Shown here piece by piece: positions 9,504 to 18,179 of a stretch of 64,000 bases of DNA (positions are counted from its first letter, which is position 1; each line of letters starts with the position of its first letter). The notes beneath the pieces are model-generated. The model did not search any database. It was not told where the DNA came from and saw only the letters and a list, made by a program, of their open reading frames with translations. The position numbers were made by a program, and so were the translations under genes. The DNA comes from Acidovorax sp. NO-1 (GTDB taxonomy: Bacteria > Pseudomonadota > Gammaproteobacteria > Burkholderiales > Burkholderiaceae_C), in assembly GCF_000238595.1 (NCBI RefSeq), contig NZ_AGTS01000055.1, positions 1 to 64,000 of the forward strand. Reading direction: 5' to 3'.

Positions 9504-10298
9504 ATGATCGATTGCCTGCGCAGCCTGCTGCGCCCTGTTTCTTTCCTGTCTGCTGCCGCTGCGGTGGCCGCGATGGCCTTGAGCGCTGGCGCCCAGGCCC
9601 AGACCGCGCCGGCCAGCGCGGCGCCAGCAACCCCGGCGGCCACGGTGCCCGCGTCATCCATGGCCTCGCGCGTGCTGGCCTGCACCGCCTGCCACGGCAA
9701 GGAGGGGCGGGCTACGCCCGACGGCTACTTTCCGCGCATTGCGGGCAAGCCTGCGGGCTACCTGGCCAACCAGCTCATCAACTTTCGCGACGGGCGGCGC
9801 AGCTACCCGCAGATGACTTACCTGATAGAGCACCTGACGGACGACTACCTGCGCGAGATGGCCGACCACTTCGCCGCGCTGGATGTGCCCTATCCGCCAC
9901 CGCCCGCGCCCCAGGCACCCCCCGCTGCGCTGGAGCAAGGCCGCAAGCTGGTGCAAGTGGGCGACGTGGCCCGCAACATCCCCGCCTGCGTGGCCTGCCA
10001 TGGCGCAGCCATGACGGGGGTGGAGCCGTCCATACCCGGCCTGCTGGGCCTGCCGCGCGACTACCTCAACAGCCAGCTCGGCGCCTGGAAGACCGGCCAG
10101 CGCCGCGCACATGCGCCCGACTGCATGGCCGATATTGCCCGCCAGCTCACGCCCGACGATGTGAGCGCGGTCTCTGCCTGGCTGGCCGCCCAGCCCGTGG
10201 CAGCAGGCGGCAAGCCTGCCCGTACCTTGCCTGCCGCCATGCCCGCACGCTGCGGTGGCGTGGCCGAAGTGCCTGTAGTCGCCGCTGCGGCACGCTGA
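9504..10298 (+). CDS. Secreted dihaem cytochrome c (cytochrome c4-like)
   Basis: Periplasmic electron carrier of 264 aa. A Sec signal peptide is clear (MIDCLRSLLRP, then a long Ala/Val core ending AGAQAQT). Two CxxCH haem-binding motifs follow: CTACH at residue 60 and CVACH near residue 162, each in a class I cytochrome c domain, giving the c4-like duplicated layout (GKPAGYLANQL and LPRDYLNSQLGAW precede the axial-ligand regions). It starts a two-gene unit, with the next cytochrome 14 bp downstream, and is divergent from the MocR regulator. The partner oxidoreductase is not in this window. Confidence 0.9.
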   Translation: MIDCLRSLLRPVSFLSAAAAVAAMALSAGAQAQTAPASAAPATPAATVPASSMASRVLACTACHGKEGRATPDGYFPRIAGKPAGYLANQLINFRDGRRSYPQMTYLIEHLTDDYLREMADHFAALDVPYPPPPAPQAPPAALEQGRKLVQVGDVARNIPACVACHGAAMTGVEPSIPGLLGLPRDYLNSQLGAWKTGQRRAHAPDCMADIARQLTPDDVSAVSAWLAAQPVAAGGKPARTLPAAMPARCGGVAEVPVVAAAAR

Positions 10299-10312
10299 GA
10301 AAGGATGCCCCG

Positions 10313-11593
10313 ATGAAACGCATCCTCTGGTCCCTCTCTTGCGTGCTGGCGGCCCTTGGCATTGCCGCAGCCGTGCTGATCACCCTGAACCTGCGTGGTG
10401 AAGAACCGCTGCCCCCCAACGAGACGCTGCAGAGCACGCCCGCGCTGGTGCAGCGCGGCGAATACCTGGCCCGCGTCGGCAACTGCATGGCCTGCCACAC
10501 CACGCAGGGCGGCGCGCCGTTTGCGGGTGGGCGCGGCATCGAGACGCCGTTTGGCGTGATGCACAGCTCCAACCTCACGCCCGACAAGGCCCATGGGATC
10601 GGCGCGTGGACCTCTGCCGAGTTCTGGCGCGCCATGCACCACGGCCGCAGCAAGGACGGGCGCCTGCTCTACCCGGCCTTCCCGTACCCCAACTACACGC
10701 AGGTGACGCGCGAGGATTCGGACGCCATCTTTGCCTACCTGCAAAGCCTGCCCGCCGTCGCGGAGGCCAACCGCGACCACGCCCTGCGCTTTCCGTACAA
10801 CACGCAGGCGGCGCTGGCCGTGTGGCGTGCGCTGTTCTTCACGCCCGGCGCGCCCCAGCACGAGCCTTTGCAAACGGCCGAGTACAACCGGGGCGCGTAC
10901 CTGGTCAACGGCCTGGGTCACTGCACCGCCTGCCACACGCCGCGCAATGCACTGGGCGCCACCACCGATGCCAAGGCCTTCACCGGCGGGCTGATCCCGG
11001 TGCAGAACTGGTATGCCCCTGCGCTCAATGCTGCGCAGGAAGCGGGCGTCAAAGAGTGGAAGACGGACGACGTGGTCGCACTGCTCAAAACCGGCGTGGC
11101 CCCCCAGGGCTCGGTGCTGGGCCCCATGGCCGAGGTGGTGTTCCGCAGCACGCAGTACCTCACCGACGTCGATGCCCGCGCCATGGGCGTGTACCTGCAG
11201 GCCCTGCCGCAGCAGGGCAGCACACCGCCCGCCACCGTGGCCGCGCCCCCGGCCAGCGCCATGGCGCGTGGCGGCAAGGTGTACGAGCAGCAATGCGCCC
11301 AGTGCCACGGCGACCGGGGCCAGGGCGAGCCCGGTGCCTTCCCCGCGCTGGCGGGCAACCGCGCAGTGATGCTGGCCGACCCGACCAACCTGGTGCGCGT
11401 GGTGCTGCAGGGCGGCTACCTACCCGCCACCGCAGGCAACCCGCGCCCGCACGGCATGCCACCGTTCCAGCAGTTGTTGTCCGACGAAGACATCGCGGCC
11501 GTGACCACCTTTGTGCGCAACAGCTGGGGCAACCAGGCCCCCGGTGTGGGTACCATCGAGGTTTATCGCGCCCGCGAACGGCGCGGCATGTAG
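10313..11593 (+). CDS. Membrane-anchored trihaem cytochrome c, alcohol/aldehyde dehydrogenase cytochrome-subunit type
   Basis: A 426-aa protein with an N-terminal hydrophobic anchor (ILWSLSCVLAALGIAAAVLI) and three CxxCH motifs: CMACH at 58, CTACH at 204 and CAQCH at 328. This three-domain layout is that of the cytochrome subunits that pass electrons from periplasmic flavo- or molybdo-dehydrogenases to quinone or oxidase. Characteristic blocks include NLTPDKAHGIGAWTSAEFWRA... (residues ~85-105) and YLQSLPAV. No dehydrogenase gene is adjacent, so the electron donor is unknown. It lies 14 bp after the dihaem cytochrome and is probably cotranscribed with it. Confidence 0.9.
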   Translation: MKRILWSLSCVLAALGIAAAVLITLNLRGEEPLPPNETLQSTPALVQRGEYLARVGNCMACHTTQGGAPFAGGRGIETPFGVMHSSNLTPDKAHGIGAWTSAEFWRAMHHGRSKDGRLLYPAFPYPNYTQVTREDSDAIFAYLQSLPAVAEANRDHALRFPYNTQAALAVWRALFFTPGAPQHEPLQTAEYNRGAYLVNGLGHCTACHTPRNALGATTDAKAFTGGLIPVQNWYAPALNAAQEAGVKEWKTDDVVALLKTGVAPQGSVLGPMAEVVFRSTQYLTDVDARAMGVYLQALPQQGSTPPATVAAPPASAMARGGKVYEQQCAQCHGDRGQGEPGAFPALAGNRAVMLADPTNLVRVVLQGGYLPATAGNPRPHGMPPFQQLLSDEDIAAVTTFVRNSWGNQAPGVGTIEVYRARERRGM

Positions 11594-11664
11594 CAGTTGC
11601 TGGGGCGGCGGTTCGCCTGCTCGCAGCCCGGCCGCGTGCTGACCGACCCCCAGGAGCCCCTTAG

Positions 11665-12069
11665 ATGCAAAGCCCGGCCGCATTGCCAGAATCCCCACCG
11701 CCATCAAGTCCTGAACTCCCCGCGCGCGGCGGCTGGTGGGCGGTGTGCCTGTGCGCAGCATGGTGCGGCACCTGCGGTGTGTACCGCCCCCTGTTTGACG
11801 AACTGGCCCGGGCGCATCCGGAGGTGCGGTTCGAATGGGTGGACATCGAGGACGACTCGGACATCGCCGGTGATCTGGATGTGGAGACCTTCCCCACCCT
11901 GCTAATCGCCGATGGCGAGCGCGCGCTGTTTCTGGGGCCCTTGCTGCCCCAGGCGCCCGTGCTGGCGCGGTTGTTGACCAGCTTGCAGGCCGCAGCACCG
12001 GGCAGTGCCGGCGCAGGCGGAGAGGCGCAGCAAGTGTTCGAGCGCGTGCGTACCGCCCGCGGCGCGTAG
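11665..12069 (+). CDS. Thioredoxin-fold protein with WCGTC active site
   Basis: A 134-aa thioredoxin-like protein with WCGTC at residues 33-37 (the classical form is WCGPC) and the cis-proline loop FPTLLIADG. Strand and helix order (FEWVDIEDDSDIAGDLDVETF) is normal for thioredoxins. There is a Pro-rich N-terminal extension but no convincing signal peptide, so it is probably cytosolic. It follows the cytochrome pair by 71 bp, and a role in their thiol chemistry is possible but not shown. The Thr in place of Pro in the active site should alter its redox potential. Confidence 0.82.
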   Translation: MQSPAALPESPPPSSPELPARGGWWAVCLCAAWCGTCGVYRPLFDELARAHPEVRFEWVDIEDDSDIAGDLDVETFPTLLIADGERALFLGPLLPQAPVLARLLTSLQAAAPGSAGAGGEAQQVFERVRTARGA

Positions 12070-12119
12070 CGGCCCACCGCGCCTGCCGCGCAGCATGCGA
12101 CTCCGCTCCGTGTACTCCT

Positions 12120-12180
12120 GTTTTTATAGCTGCTAGCGCTTGATGGTAAAGCGCTAGAGGCACTTTTTATTTGATTTTTT
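12120..12180 (+). repeat. Dispersed palindromic repeat, copy 2
   Basis: One of the best copies: TATAGCTGCTAGCGCTTG, a short loop, AAAGCGCTAGAGGCA, then an A/T-rich edge running into T7. CTAGCGCTT pairs with AAGCGCTAG. It ends immediately before the GTG start of the SNF2 helicase at 12182, so the repeat forms that gene's leader. Confidence 0.75.
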
Positions 12181-12181
12181 T

Positions 12182-15100
12182 GTGGCTACACAACGATCCC
12201 CGTGGTTTCAGACCAGTTCGCTGCAGGCCCAGTGCGACAGGGGCGCATGGTCGCGCGGCATGGATCTGTACCGGCGCGCCGACGTGGTTCGCATGGACGT
12301 CACCCCCCAGGCCGAAGGCAGCTGGACCATCGAGGGCGAGGTGCAGGGCAGCCTGCCCGCGCCGTACCAGGTGCTGGTGCACCTCATTCTTGCGCCCAAC
12401 GGGCAGGTCAAGCACTGGTCCGGGGATTGCACTTGCCCTGTGGGTGGGGACTGCAAGCACGCCGTGGCCCTGACGCTTGCGGCCGCGCAACTGAACCCTG
12501 CGGACGGAACGAACTCATCACATGCGGCAGATGCTTTGGCGGCAATGCGGGAGCGCAAAGAGGCTTTGGCCCGCGCCGAGGCCGAGGCACGGCTGGTGCA
12601 CTGGCTGCAGGACTGGGACCGCGCTGTGGGCGCCGCCACCTCGCAGGCGCCAAGTGCGCATCCAGGGCGGCCCGAGTGCTATCTGTACCTCGTCTCCACC
12701 GCGGGGCGGTCGCGCACCACGGTGCCGCAGATGCAGCTGGAAGCCGTGGTCTCGTACCCCAAGGTCACGGGCGGCTGGGCCAAGCCCAAGCAGATCCGCA
12801 CCCAGCCCGGGCCTGGCCAGGCGGTGTACGACCGCGCCAGCGATGCAGACCGCCAGGTGCTGCAGCTGCTGCGCGCCATGCCGCGCAGCGTGGGCTACTA
12901 CTCGGCGTACAGCGTAGCGCCCATCGGGGTGCTGGAAGGGGCTGTGGGCTTGCTGGCGCTGGAGCAGGCGGCCGCCACGGGCCGGCTGTTTGTGGACGCG
13001 GGCGGGTCCACCGTGGGCGCACCCTTGCGCTGGGGCGATGCGCTGCCCATCACGTGGGGCTGGAAGGAGTCGGTGCCCGCCCAGGGGGGCGAGGGTGTCT
13101 GGGCACTGCAGGCCACGCTGCCCAGCGCGTCAGCGACGCTGTGCGACAACCACCCGCCTTTGTATCTGGACGCAAGCGAGGGCGTTTGCGGCCCGGTGCA
13201 GGCCGAGGGCCTGAGCCCGGCGCAGGTCGCCATGCTGCTCAAGGCGCCCGCCCTCAGCGCCACGGCGCTGCAAAAACACCATGCCGACATGGCACGCCGC
13301 ATCGGTGGGCTGTTGCCGCTGCCGCCGGTGCTCGGGCCACTCGCGCGGGTGCACGGGGTGAACCCGGTGGCCCGTCTGCATCTTGCGCCGTCGCCGCCGC
13401 ACGAAGTGGCAGACATGGGCCTCATCACCGCGCAACTGCAGTTCGATTACGCAGGCCATGTTGGTTGGTGGGCCGGGCAGGAGCTCGCCGTGCTGGTGCA
13501 AGGCGCTGACGGCGGCCAGGTGCTGCTGCAGCGCGACGCGGGGGCCGAACTCAACGCCATCCAAAGCCTGATGGACCTCGGCCTGCTGGCCACCGACGAA
13601 GGCCTGTTTGGCATTCCGGGTGAACACTCGCAGAACGACTGGATGCACTGGGCGGACAACGGCTTTGAGGTGCTGCGAAACGCCGGTTTTGACATCACGC
13701 TGGATGCGGCGCTGGACGGCTGGATCCAGCATGCCGACGCGCTCGATGTAGCGCTGCAGCCCGAAGGCGGCGACGAGGCCACATCGCCGTGGTTTGCGCT
13801 GTCGCTGGGCATGGACATCGACGGCGTGCGGCACAACATCCTGCCCTGGCTGCCCCATCTGATTGCTGCTGCAGCCACCCAGCCGCTGGACCCTGCCACG
13901 GGCCTGCCCCAGCTGCCCTCGCATGTCTACCTGCCGTCGCTGAGCGGCCCTGGCTTTGTGCGCCTGCCCACCGACACCCTGCGGCCCTGGATGGCGGCGC
14001 TGATGGATCTGGTGGGCGACCGGGCGCGGGACTTCCAGGCCGGCAGCCTGAAGCTATCGCGCCTGGACGCGCTGCGCACCGGCGCCGCGCTGGGCGAAGG
14101 CGCGGTGTGGCAGGGCGCCGATGCCTTGCGTGCCATGGTGGCCCAGTTGCGGGGCGCCAGTGCCTTGCCCGATGTGCCGCTGCCCGCCAGCGTGTTGGCC
14201 ACGCTGCGCCCCTACCAGCAGCAGGGCCTGAACTGGCTGCAGTTCTTGAGCGCCAATGGCCTGGCCGGGGTGCTGGCCGACGACATGGGCCTGGGCAAAA
14301 CGCTGCAGACGCTGGCCCACATCCAGGTCGAAAAAGACGCCGGGCGCCTGACCCACCCCGCGCTGGTCATCGCGCCCGTGAGCCTGATGGGCAACTGGCA
14401 GCGCGAAGCCGCGCGCTTTTGCCCCGGCCTGCGCTGCCTGGTGCTGCACGGCGCAGGCCGCCACCAGGTGGCTGACGAAGTCACCGAGCACGACCTCGTC
14501 ATCGCCCCGTATTCGCTGCTGCAGCGCGACCGCGAACGCTGGCTGGCGCACCAGTGGCACCTGGTGGTGCTCGACGAAGCCCAGAATGTCAAGAACGCCA
14601 GCACCCACGCCGCGCAGGTGGTGAGCCAGCTGCAGGCGCGCCACCGCCTGTGCCTGTCGGGCACGCCCATGGAAAACCACTTGGGTGAGATCTGGAGCCT
14701 GTTCCACTTCCTGATGCCGGGCTTTCTGGGAAGCCAGCAGCGCTTCAAGGAAGTGTTTCGCACGCCCATCGAAAAGCAGGGCGACGGCGCGCGCATGGCG
14801 CAGCTGCGTGCGCGCATCACGCCCTTCATGCTGCGGCGAACCAAGGCGCTGGTGGCGGGCGAGCTGCCGCCCAAGGTCGAATCGGTGATGCCCGTGGAAC
14901 TGACCGGCGCGCAGGCCGACGTGTACGAAACCATCCGCTTGGGGATGGAAAAAACCGTGCGCGAGGCTTTGCAGTCCAAGGGGCTGGCCAAATCGCAAAT
15001 CACCATCCTCGATGCGCTGCTCAAGTTGCGCCAGGTCTGCTGCCATCCACAACTGGTGCCACTGGATGCGGCCAAAAAGGTCAAGACATCGGCCAAACTG

Positions 15101-15610
15101 GACCAGTTGATGGCGCTGCTGCCCGAGATGCTCGCCGAAGGGCGGCGCATTTTGCTGTTCTCGCAGTTCACCAGCATGCTCACGCTGATCGAGGCCGAGT
15201 TGAAAAAGCGCGGCCTGCCCTGGGTCAAGCTCACGGGCCAGAGCCAAAAGCGCGACGCGATCATTGAACAGTTCACCAGCGGGCAGGTGCCGCTGTTCCT
15301 CATCAGCCTCAAGGCGGGCGGGGTGGGGCTGAACCTGCCACAGGCCGACACGGTGATCCACTACGACCCCTGGTGGAACCCGGCGGTGGAAAACCAGGCC
15401 ACCGATCGCGCCCACCGCATTGGCCAGGTGCAGAGCGTCTGGGTGATCAAGCTGGTGGCGCAGGGCACGATCGAAGAACGCATCCTGGCGCTGCAGGAGC
15501 GCAAGGCCCAGTTGGCGGGCAGTCTGTACAGTGGCGCTGCGGCCCGCAAGGAGCCGATGTTCACCGAGGGCGATCTGGCCGAGCTGTTGCAACCGCTATC
15601 ACTGTCATAG
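12182..15610 (+). CDS. SWIM zinc-finger SNF2-family DNA/RNA helicase
   Basis: A 1142-aa SNF2/RapA-superfamily ATPase. A SWIM zinc finger (CxC-x5-CxH in DCTCPVGGDCKH, residues 83-93) is followed by a long middle region. The helicase core has DDMGLGKTLQ (Walker A, near residue 700), VVLDEAQNVKN (motif II), LSGTPMENHLGEIW (motif III), LLFSQFTSMLTLIE, LKAGGVGLNL and ATDRAHRIGQ (motif VI). Such proteins translocate on duplex DNA; roles in transcription recycling or defence have been proposed for relatives, and none can be assigned here. The start is GTG at 12182 with no strong Shine-Dalgarno, because the upstream 60 bp is a repeat element. A later start would remove family-conserved residues before the SWIM motif. 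Confidence 0.9.
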   Translation: MATQRSPWFQTSSLQAQCDRGAWSRGMDLYRRADVVRMDVTPQAEGSWTIEGEVQGSLPAPYQVLVHLILAPNGQVKHWSGDCTCPVGGDCKHAVALTLAAAQLNPADGTNSSHAADALAAMRERKEALARAEAEARLVHWLQDWDRAVGAATSQAPSAHPGRPECYLYLVSTAGRSRTTVPQMQLEAVVSYPKVTGGWAKPKQIRTQPGPGQAVYDRASDADRQVLQLLRAMPRSVGYYSAYSVAPIGVLEGAVGLLALEQAAATGRLFVDAGGSTVGAPLRWGDALPITWGWKESVPAQGGEGVWALQATLPSASATLCDNHPPLYLDASEGVCGPVQAEGLSPAQVAMLLKAPALSATALQKHHADMARRIGGLLPLPPVLGPLARVHGVNPVARLHLAPSPPHEVADMGLITAQLQFDYAGHVGWWAGQELAVLVQGADGGQVLLQRDAGAELNAIQSLMDLGLLATDEGLFGIPGEHSQNDWMHWADNGFEVLRNAGFDITLDAALDGWIQHADALDVALQPEGGDEATSPWFALSLGMDIDGVRHNILPWLPHLIAAAATQPLDPATGLPQLPSHVYLPSLSGPGFVRLPTDTLRPWMAALMDLVGDRARDFQAGSLKLSRLDALRTGAALGEGAVWQGADALRAMVAQLRGASALPDVPLPASVLATLRPYQQQGLNWLQFLSANGLAGVLADDMGLGKTLQTLAHIQVEKDAGRLTHPALVIAPVSLMGNWQREAARFCPGLRCLVLHGAGRHQVADEVTEHDLVIAPYSLLQRDRERWLAHQWHLVVLDEAQNVKNASTHAAQVVSQLQARHRLCLSGTPMENHLGEIWSLFHFLMPGFLGSQQRFKEVFRTPIEKQGDGARMAQLRARITPFMLRRTKALVAGELPPKVESVMPVELTGAQADVYETIRLGMEKTVREALQSKGLAKSQITILDALLKLRQVCCHPQLVPLDAAKKVKTSAKLDQLMALLPEMLAEGRRILLFSQFTSMLTLIEAELKKRGLPWVKLTGQSQKRDAIIEQFTSGQVPLFLISLKAGGVGLNLPQADTVIHYDPWWNPAVENQATDRAHRIGQVQSVWVIKLVAQGTIEERILALQERKAQLAGSLYSGAAARKEPMFTEGDLAELLQPLSLS

Positions 15611-15746
15611 CTGCCCGCGCTGGTGGGGTGCGCGTAAGGGGCTGTTTTTGTGCCTTGTCGGCCTGCAAGCCGCATGAGCGCTGGCATTGGTGAGGAATCA
15701 AGGGCGCGAAAGGGCGTGTTGACAACAGTTTTCCCCTTGCGTGTCT

Positions 15747-15775
15747 TTGCAAAACACCCCTTTGCGCGCTACAAT
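15747..15775 (+). promoter_or_regulatory. Sigma-70-type promoter of the rimP operon
   Basis: TTGCAA at 15747-15752 and TACAAT at 15770-15775 with an exact 17-bp spacer. Transcription would begin near 15782, only a few bases before the terminator hairpin. A second TTGACA at 15719-15724 has no matching -10 at a suitable distance. Confidence 0.6.
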
Positions 15776-15785
15776 ACAACTCTCA

Positions 15786-15826
15786 CGACCAAGCGGGCGG
15801 GTACCAACCGCCCGTTTTTTTGGTCG
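15786..15826 (+). terminator. Leader terminator/attenuator upstream of rimP
   Basis: CGGGCGG (15794-15800) pairs with CCGCCCG (15808-15814), followed by seven T at 15815-15821. Outer arms CGACCAA (15786-15792) and TTGGTCG (15820-15826) are also perfectly complementary, so the T run can be drawn into an extended stem. That competing pairing is unusual for a plain terminator. Confidence 0.7.
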
Positions 15827-15994
15827 AACGCTTTTGGAGCTCGAAGCTGTCGGAGAGGGTCTCCGGGGGTTATCGGGTTTTTTGTTTTGGACACACGCAA
15901 ACAGGTGCACAAAAAAGTGCTTCCTTGGAGAGGGCGATTGGCCTGATTCTTATTTGCGTATGTCGGATTGTTTTTCCGGGATTGAACTGAGCAC

Positions 15995-16591
15995 GTGGCA
16001 TTGCAGCAAGTCGTTGAAGAAATCGTGACGGGTCTGGGCTATGACCTGGTGGAGATCGAACGCTCCGCCGGCGGCCTTCTGCGCGTCACCATCGATTTGC
16101 CCTGGGTGCAGCCGGCTGCCGACGCGCCGACACCCCCAGTGGAGCAGTTTGTCACTGTCGAGGATTGCGAGAAGGTTACCCGCCAGCTGCAGTTTGCGCT
16201 GGAGGTGGATGGCGCCGAATACAAGCGCCTGGAAGTCTCGTCGCCCGGTATCGACCGCCCCTTGCGTCACGAGCAGGATTTCGTGCGCTTCGAGGGCTCG
16301 GTCATTGACATCACCCTGAAGGCGCCCATCGGCGCCGCAGCAGCGGGAGGGCAGGTCAACGCCACCCGCAAGAAATTTCGCGGCACGCTGGAGCGGGCCG
16401 AGACCGGGGGCTGGCAGATCGTCTGGAGCGACGAGCCGCCGGTCAAGCCAGGTCAGAGAGTCAGCAAGAAACGCGTGCCCGCCCCGTTGCAGGCGATGGG
16501 CTTCACCCTGGACGAGTGCCGGGATGTACGCCTGGCGCCCATCGTGGACTTCAAGGGGCGCGCGGGCAAAGCCGGGGCTGCCCCTGGCTGA
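15995..16591 (+). CDS. rimP: Ribosome maturation factor RimP
   Basis: RimP assists 30S subunit maturation around ribosomal protein uS12. The 198-aa product shows the family N-terminal domain (VVEEIVTGLGYDLVEIERS), the central GEDCEKV-like block (VEDCEKVTRQLQFAL) and the diagnostic LEVSSPGIDRPLR. A C-terminal SH3-like domain ends in VDFKGRAG. The start is GTG at 15995. An internal loop of about 20 residues (KAPIGAAAAGGQVNATRKKF) is longer than in E. coli. First gene of the nusA-infB operon. Confidence 0.95.
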   Translation: MALQQVVEEIVTGLGYDLVEIERSAGGLLRVTIDLPWVQPAADAPTPPVEQFVTVEDCEKVTRQLQFALEVDGAEYKRLEVSSPGIDRPLRHEQDFVRFEGSVIDITLKAPIGAAAAGGQVNATRKKFRGTLERAETGGWQIVWSDEPPVKPGQRVSKKRVPAPLQAMGFTLDECRDVRLAPIVDFKGRAGKAGAAPG

Positions 16592-16670
16592 TTTGCTGCT
16601 GAACAATGTGGGGTGGGTGGTTGCAGCGCGCAGCCCCGCCCTCGGGTGATTGAAACAGGAGAGTCGTCGC

Positions 16671-18155
16671 ATGAATCGCGAATTGTTGATGTTGGTTGAG
16701 GCCATTTCGCGCGAAAAGAACGTGGAGCGTGATGTGGTCTTGGGCGCCGTGGAATCGGCCTTGGCCCAGGCTACCAAGAAGCTGTACCAGGGCGAGGTGG
16801 ACATTCGCGTGTCCGTCGATCGCGACAGCGGCAACTACGAGACTTTCCGCCGGTGGCTGGTGGTGCCCGATGATGCCGGCCTGCAAAACCCCGAGGCCGA
16901 AGAGCTGCTGATGGATGCGAAGGACCGCATTCCGGACATCGAAGTGGGCGAGTACATCGAAGAAGGTGTCGAGTCCGTGCCGATTGGCCGTATTGGCGCC
17001 ATGGCTGCCAAGCAGGTCATCTTGCAGAAGATCCGCGACGCCGAGCGCGAAATGTTGCTCAACGACTTCATGTCGCGTGGCGAGAAGATTTTCACCGGCA
17101 CCGTCAAGCGCATGGACAAGGGCGACATCATTGTCGAGTCTGGCCGCGTGGAAGGCCGTCTGCGTCGCGGCGAGATGATCCCCAAGGAAAACCTGCGCAG
17201 CGGCGACCGCGTGCGGGCCATGATCATGGAAGTGGACCTGACGCTGCGCGGCGCGCCCATCATCCTGTCGCGCTCGGCCCCCGAGTTCATGATCGAGCTC
17301 TTCCGCAACGAAGTGCCCGAGATCGAGCAGGGCCTGCTGGAGATCAAGTCCTGCGCACGTGACCCCGGCTCGCGCGCCAAGATCGCCGTGCTCTCGCACG
17401 ACAAGCGCGTGGACCCCATCGGCACCTGCGTAGGTGTGCGCGGCACCCGCGTGAATGCGGTGACCAACGAACTCGCTGGCGAACGCGTGGACATCGTCCT
17501 GTGGTCTGAAGACCCGGCCCAGTTTGTGATTGGCGCCCTGGCACCGGCCAACGTGTCCTCCATCGTGGTCGATGAAGAAAAACACGCCATGGACGTGGTG
17601 GTAGACGAGGAAAACCTCGCCATCGCCATCGGCCGTGGTGGTCAGAACGTGCGCCTGGCGTCCGATCTGACCGGCTGGAAAATCAACATCATGGACGCCG
17701 CCGAAAGCGCGCAGAAGCAGGCCAACGAGACCGACACGGCCCGCAAGCTGTTCATGGAAAAGCTCGATGTGGACGAGGAAATCGCTGACATCCTGATCGC
17801 TGAAGGTTTCAACAGCCTGGAAGAAGTGGCCTACGTGCCGCTGCAGGAAATGCTGGAGATCGAAAGCTTCGACGAAGATACCGTGAACGAGCTGCGCGCC
17901 CGTGCCAAGGATGCCCTCCTGACCATGGAAATCGCCCGTGAGGAAAGCGTGGAAGAGGTCTCCCAGGACCTGCGCGACCTCGAAGGCCTCACCCCCGAGC
18001 TGATTGCAAAGTTGGCCGAAGGCGGTGTGCACACACGTGACGACCTGGCCGATCTGGCCATTGATGAACTGACCGACCTGACCGGACAGTCTGATGAAGA
18101 TGCCAAAGCCTTGATCATGAAGGCGCGCGAACACTGGTTCGCAGGGCAAGAGTAA
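16671..18155 (+). CDS. nusA: Transcription termination/antitermination factor NusA
   Basis: A 494-aa NusA that binds RNA polymerase and nascent RNA and modulates pausing, termination and antitermination. Order seen: N-terminal RNAP-binding domain ([18 protein letters not shown]), S1 domain ([18 protein letters not shown]), KH domains ([20 protein letters not shown] and [15 protein letters not shown]), then two acidic helix-hairpin-helix repeats ([18 protein letters not shown] and [18 protein letters not shown]). The ATG at 16671 follows AGGAGAG. The downstream infB starts 24 bp after the stop. Confidence 0.97.
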   Translation: MNRELLMLVEAISREKNVERDVVLGAVESALAQATKKLYQGEVDIRVSVDRDSGNYETFRRWLVVPDDAGLQNPEAEELLMDAKDRIPDIEVGEYIEEGVESVPIGRIGAMAAKQVILQKIRDAEREMLLNDFMSRGEKIFTGTVKRMDKGDIIVESGRVEGRLRRGEMIPKENLRSGDRVRAMIMEVDLTLRGAPIILSRSAPEFMIELFRNEVPEIEQGLLEIKSCARDPGSRAKIAVLSHDKRVDPIGTCVGVRGTRVNAVTNELAGERVDIVLWSEDPAQFVIGALAPANVSSIVVDEEKHAMDVVVDEENLAIAIGRGGQNVRLASDLTGWKINIMDAAESAQKQANETDTARKLFMEKLDVDEEIADILIAEGFNSLEEVAYVPLQEMLEIESFDEDTVNELRARAKDALLTMEIAREESVEEVSQDLRDLEGLTPELIAKLAEGGVHTRDDLADLAIDELTDLTGQSDEDAKALIMKAREHWFAGQE

Positions 18156-18179
18156 AGGTCAGGGAGGCACGAACCACAT

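Larger units (their letters stand above)
15611..15994 (+). promoter_or_regulatory. Leader region of the rimP-nusA-infB operon
   Basis: Gene-free stretch of 384 bp. In order it holds an unremarkable 110 bp, the promoter at 15747-15775, the hairpin terminator at 15786-15826, and then about 170 bp of leader before the rimP GTG. No tRNA gene is present, unlike the metY-rimP arrangement of enterobacteria. The layout suggests that most transcripts end early and that read-through into the operon is regulated. Confidence 0.5.
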
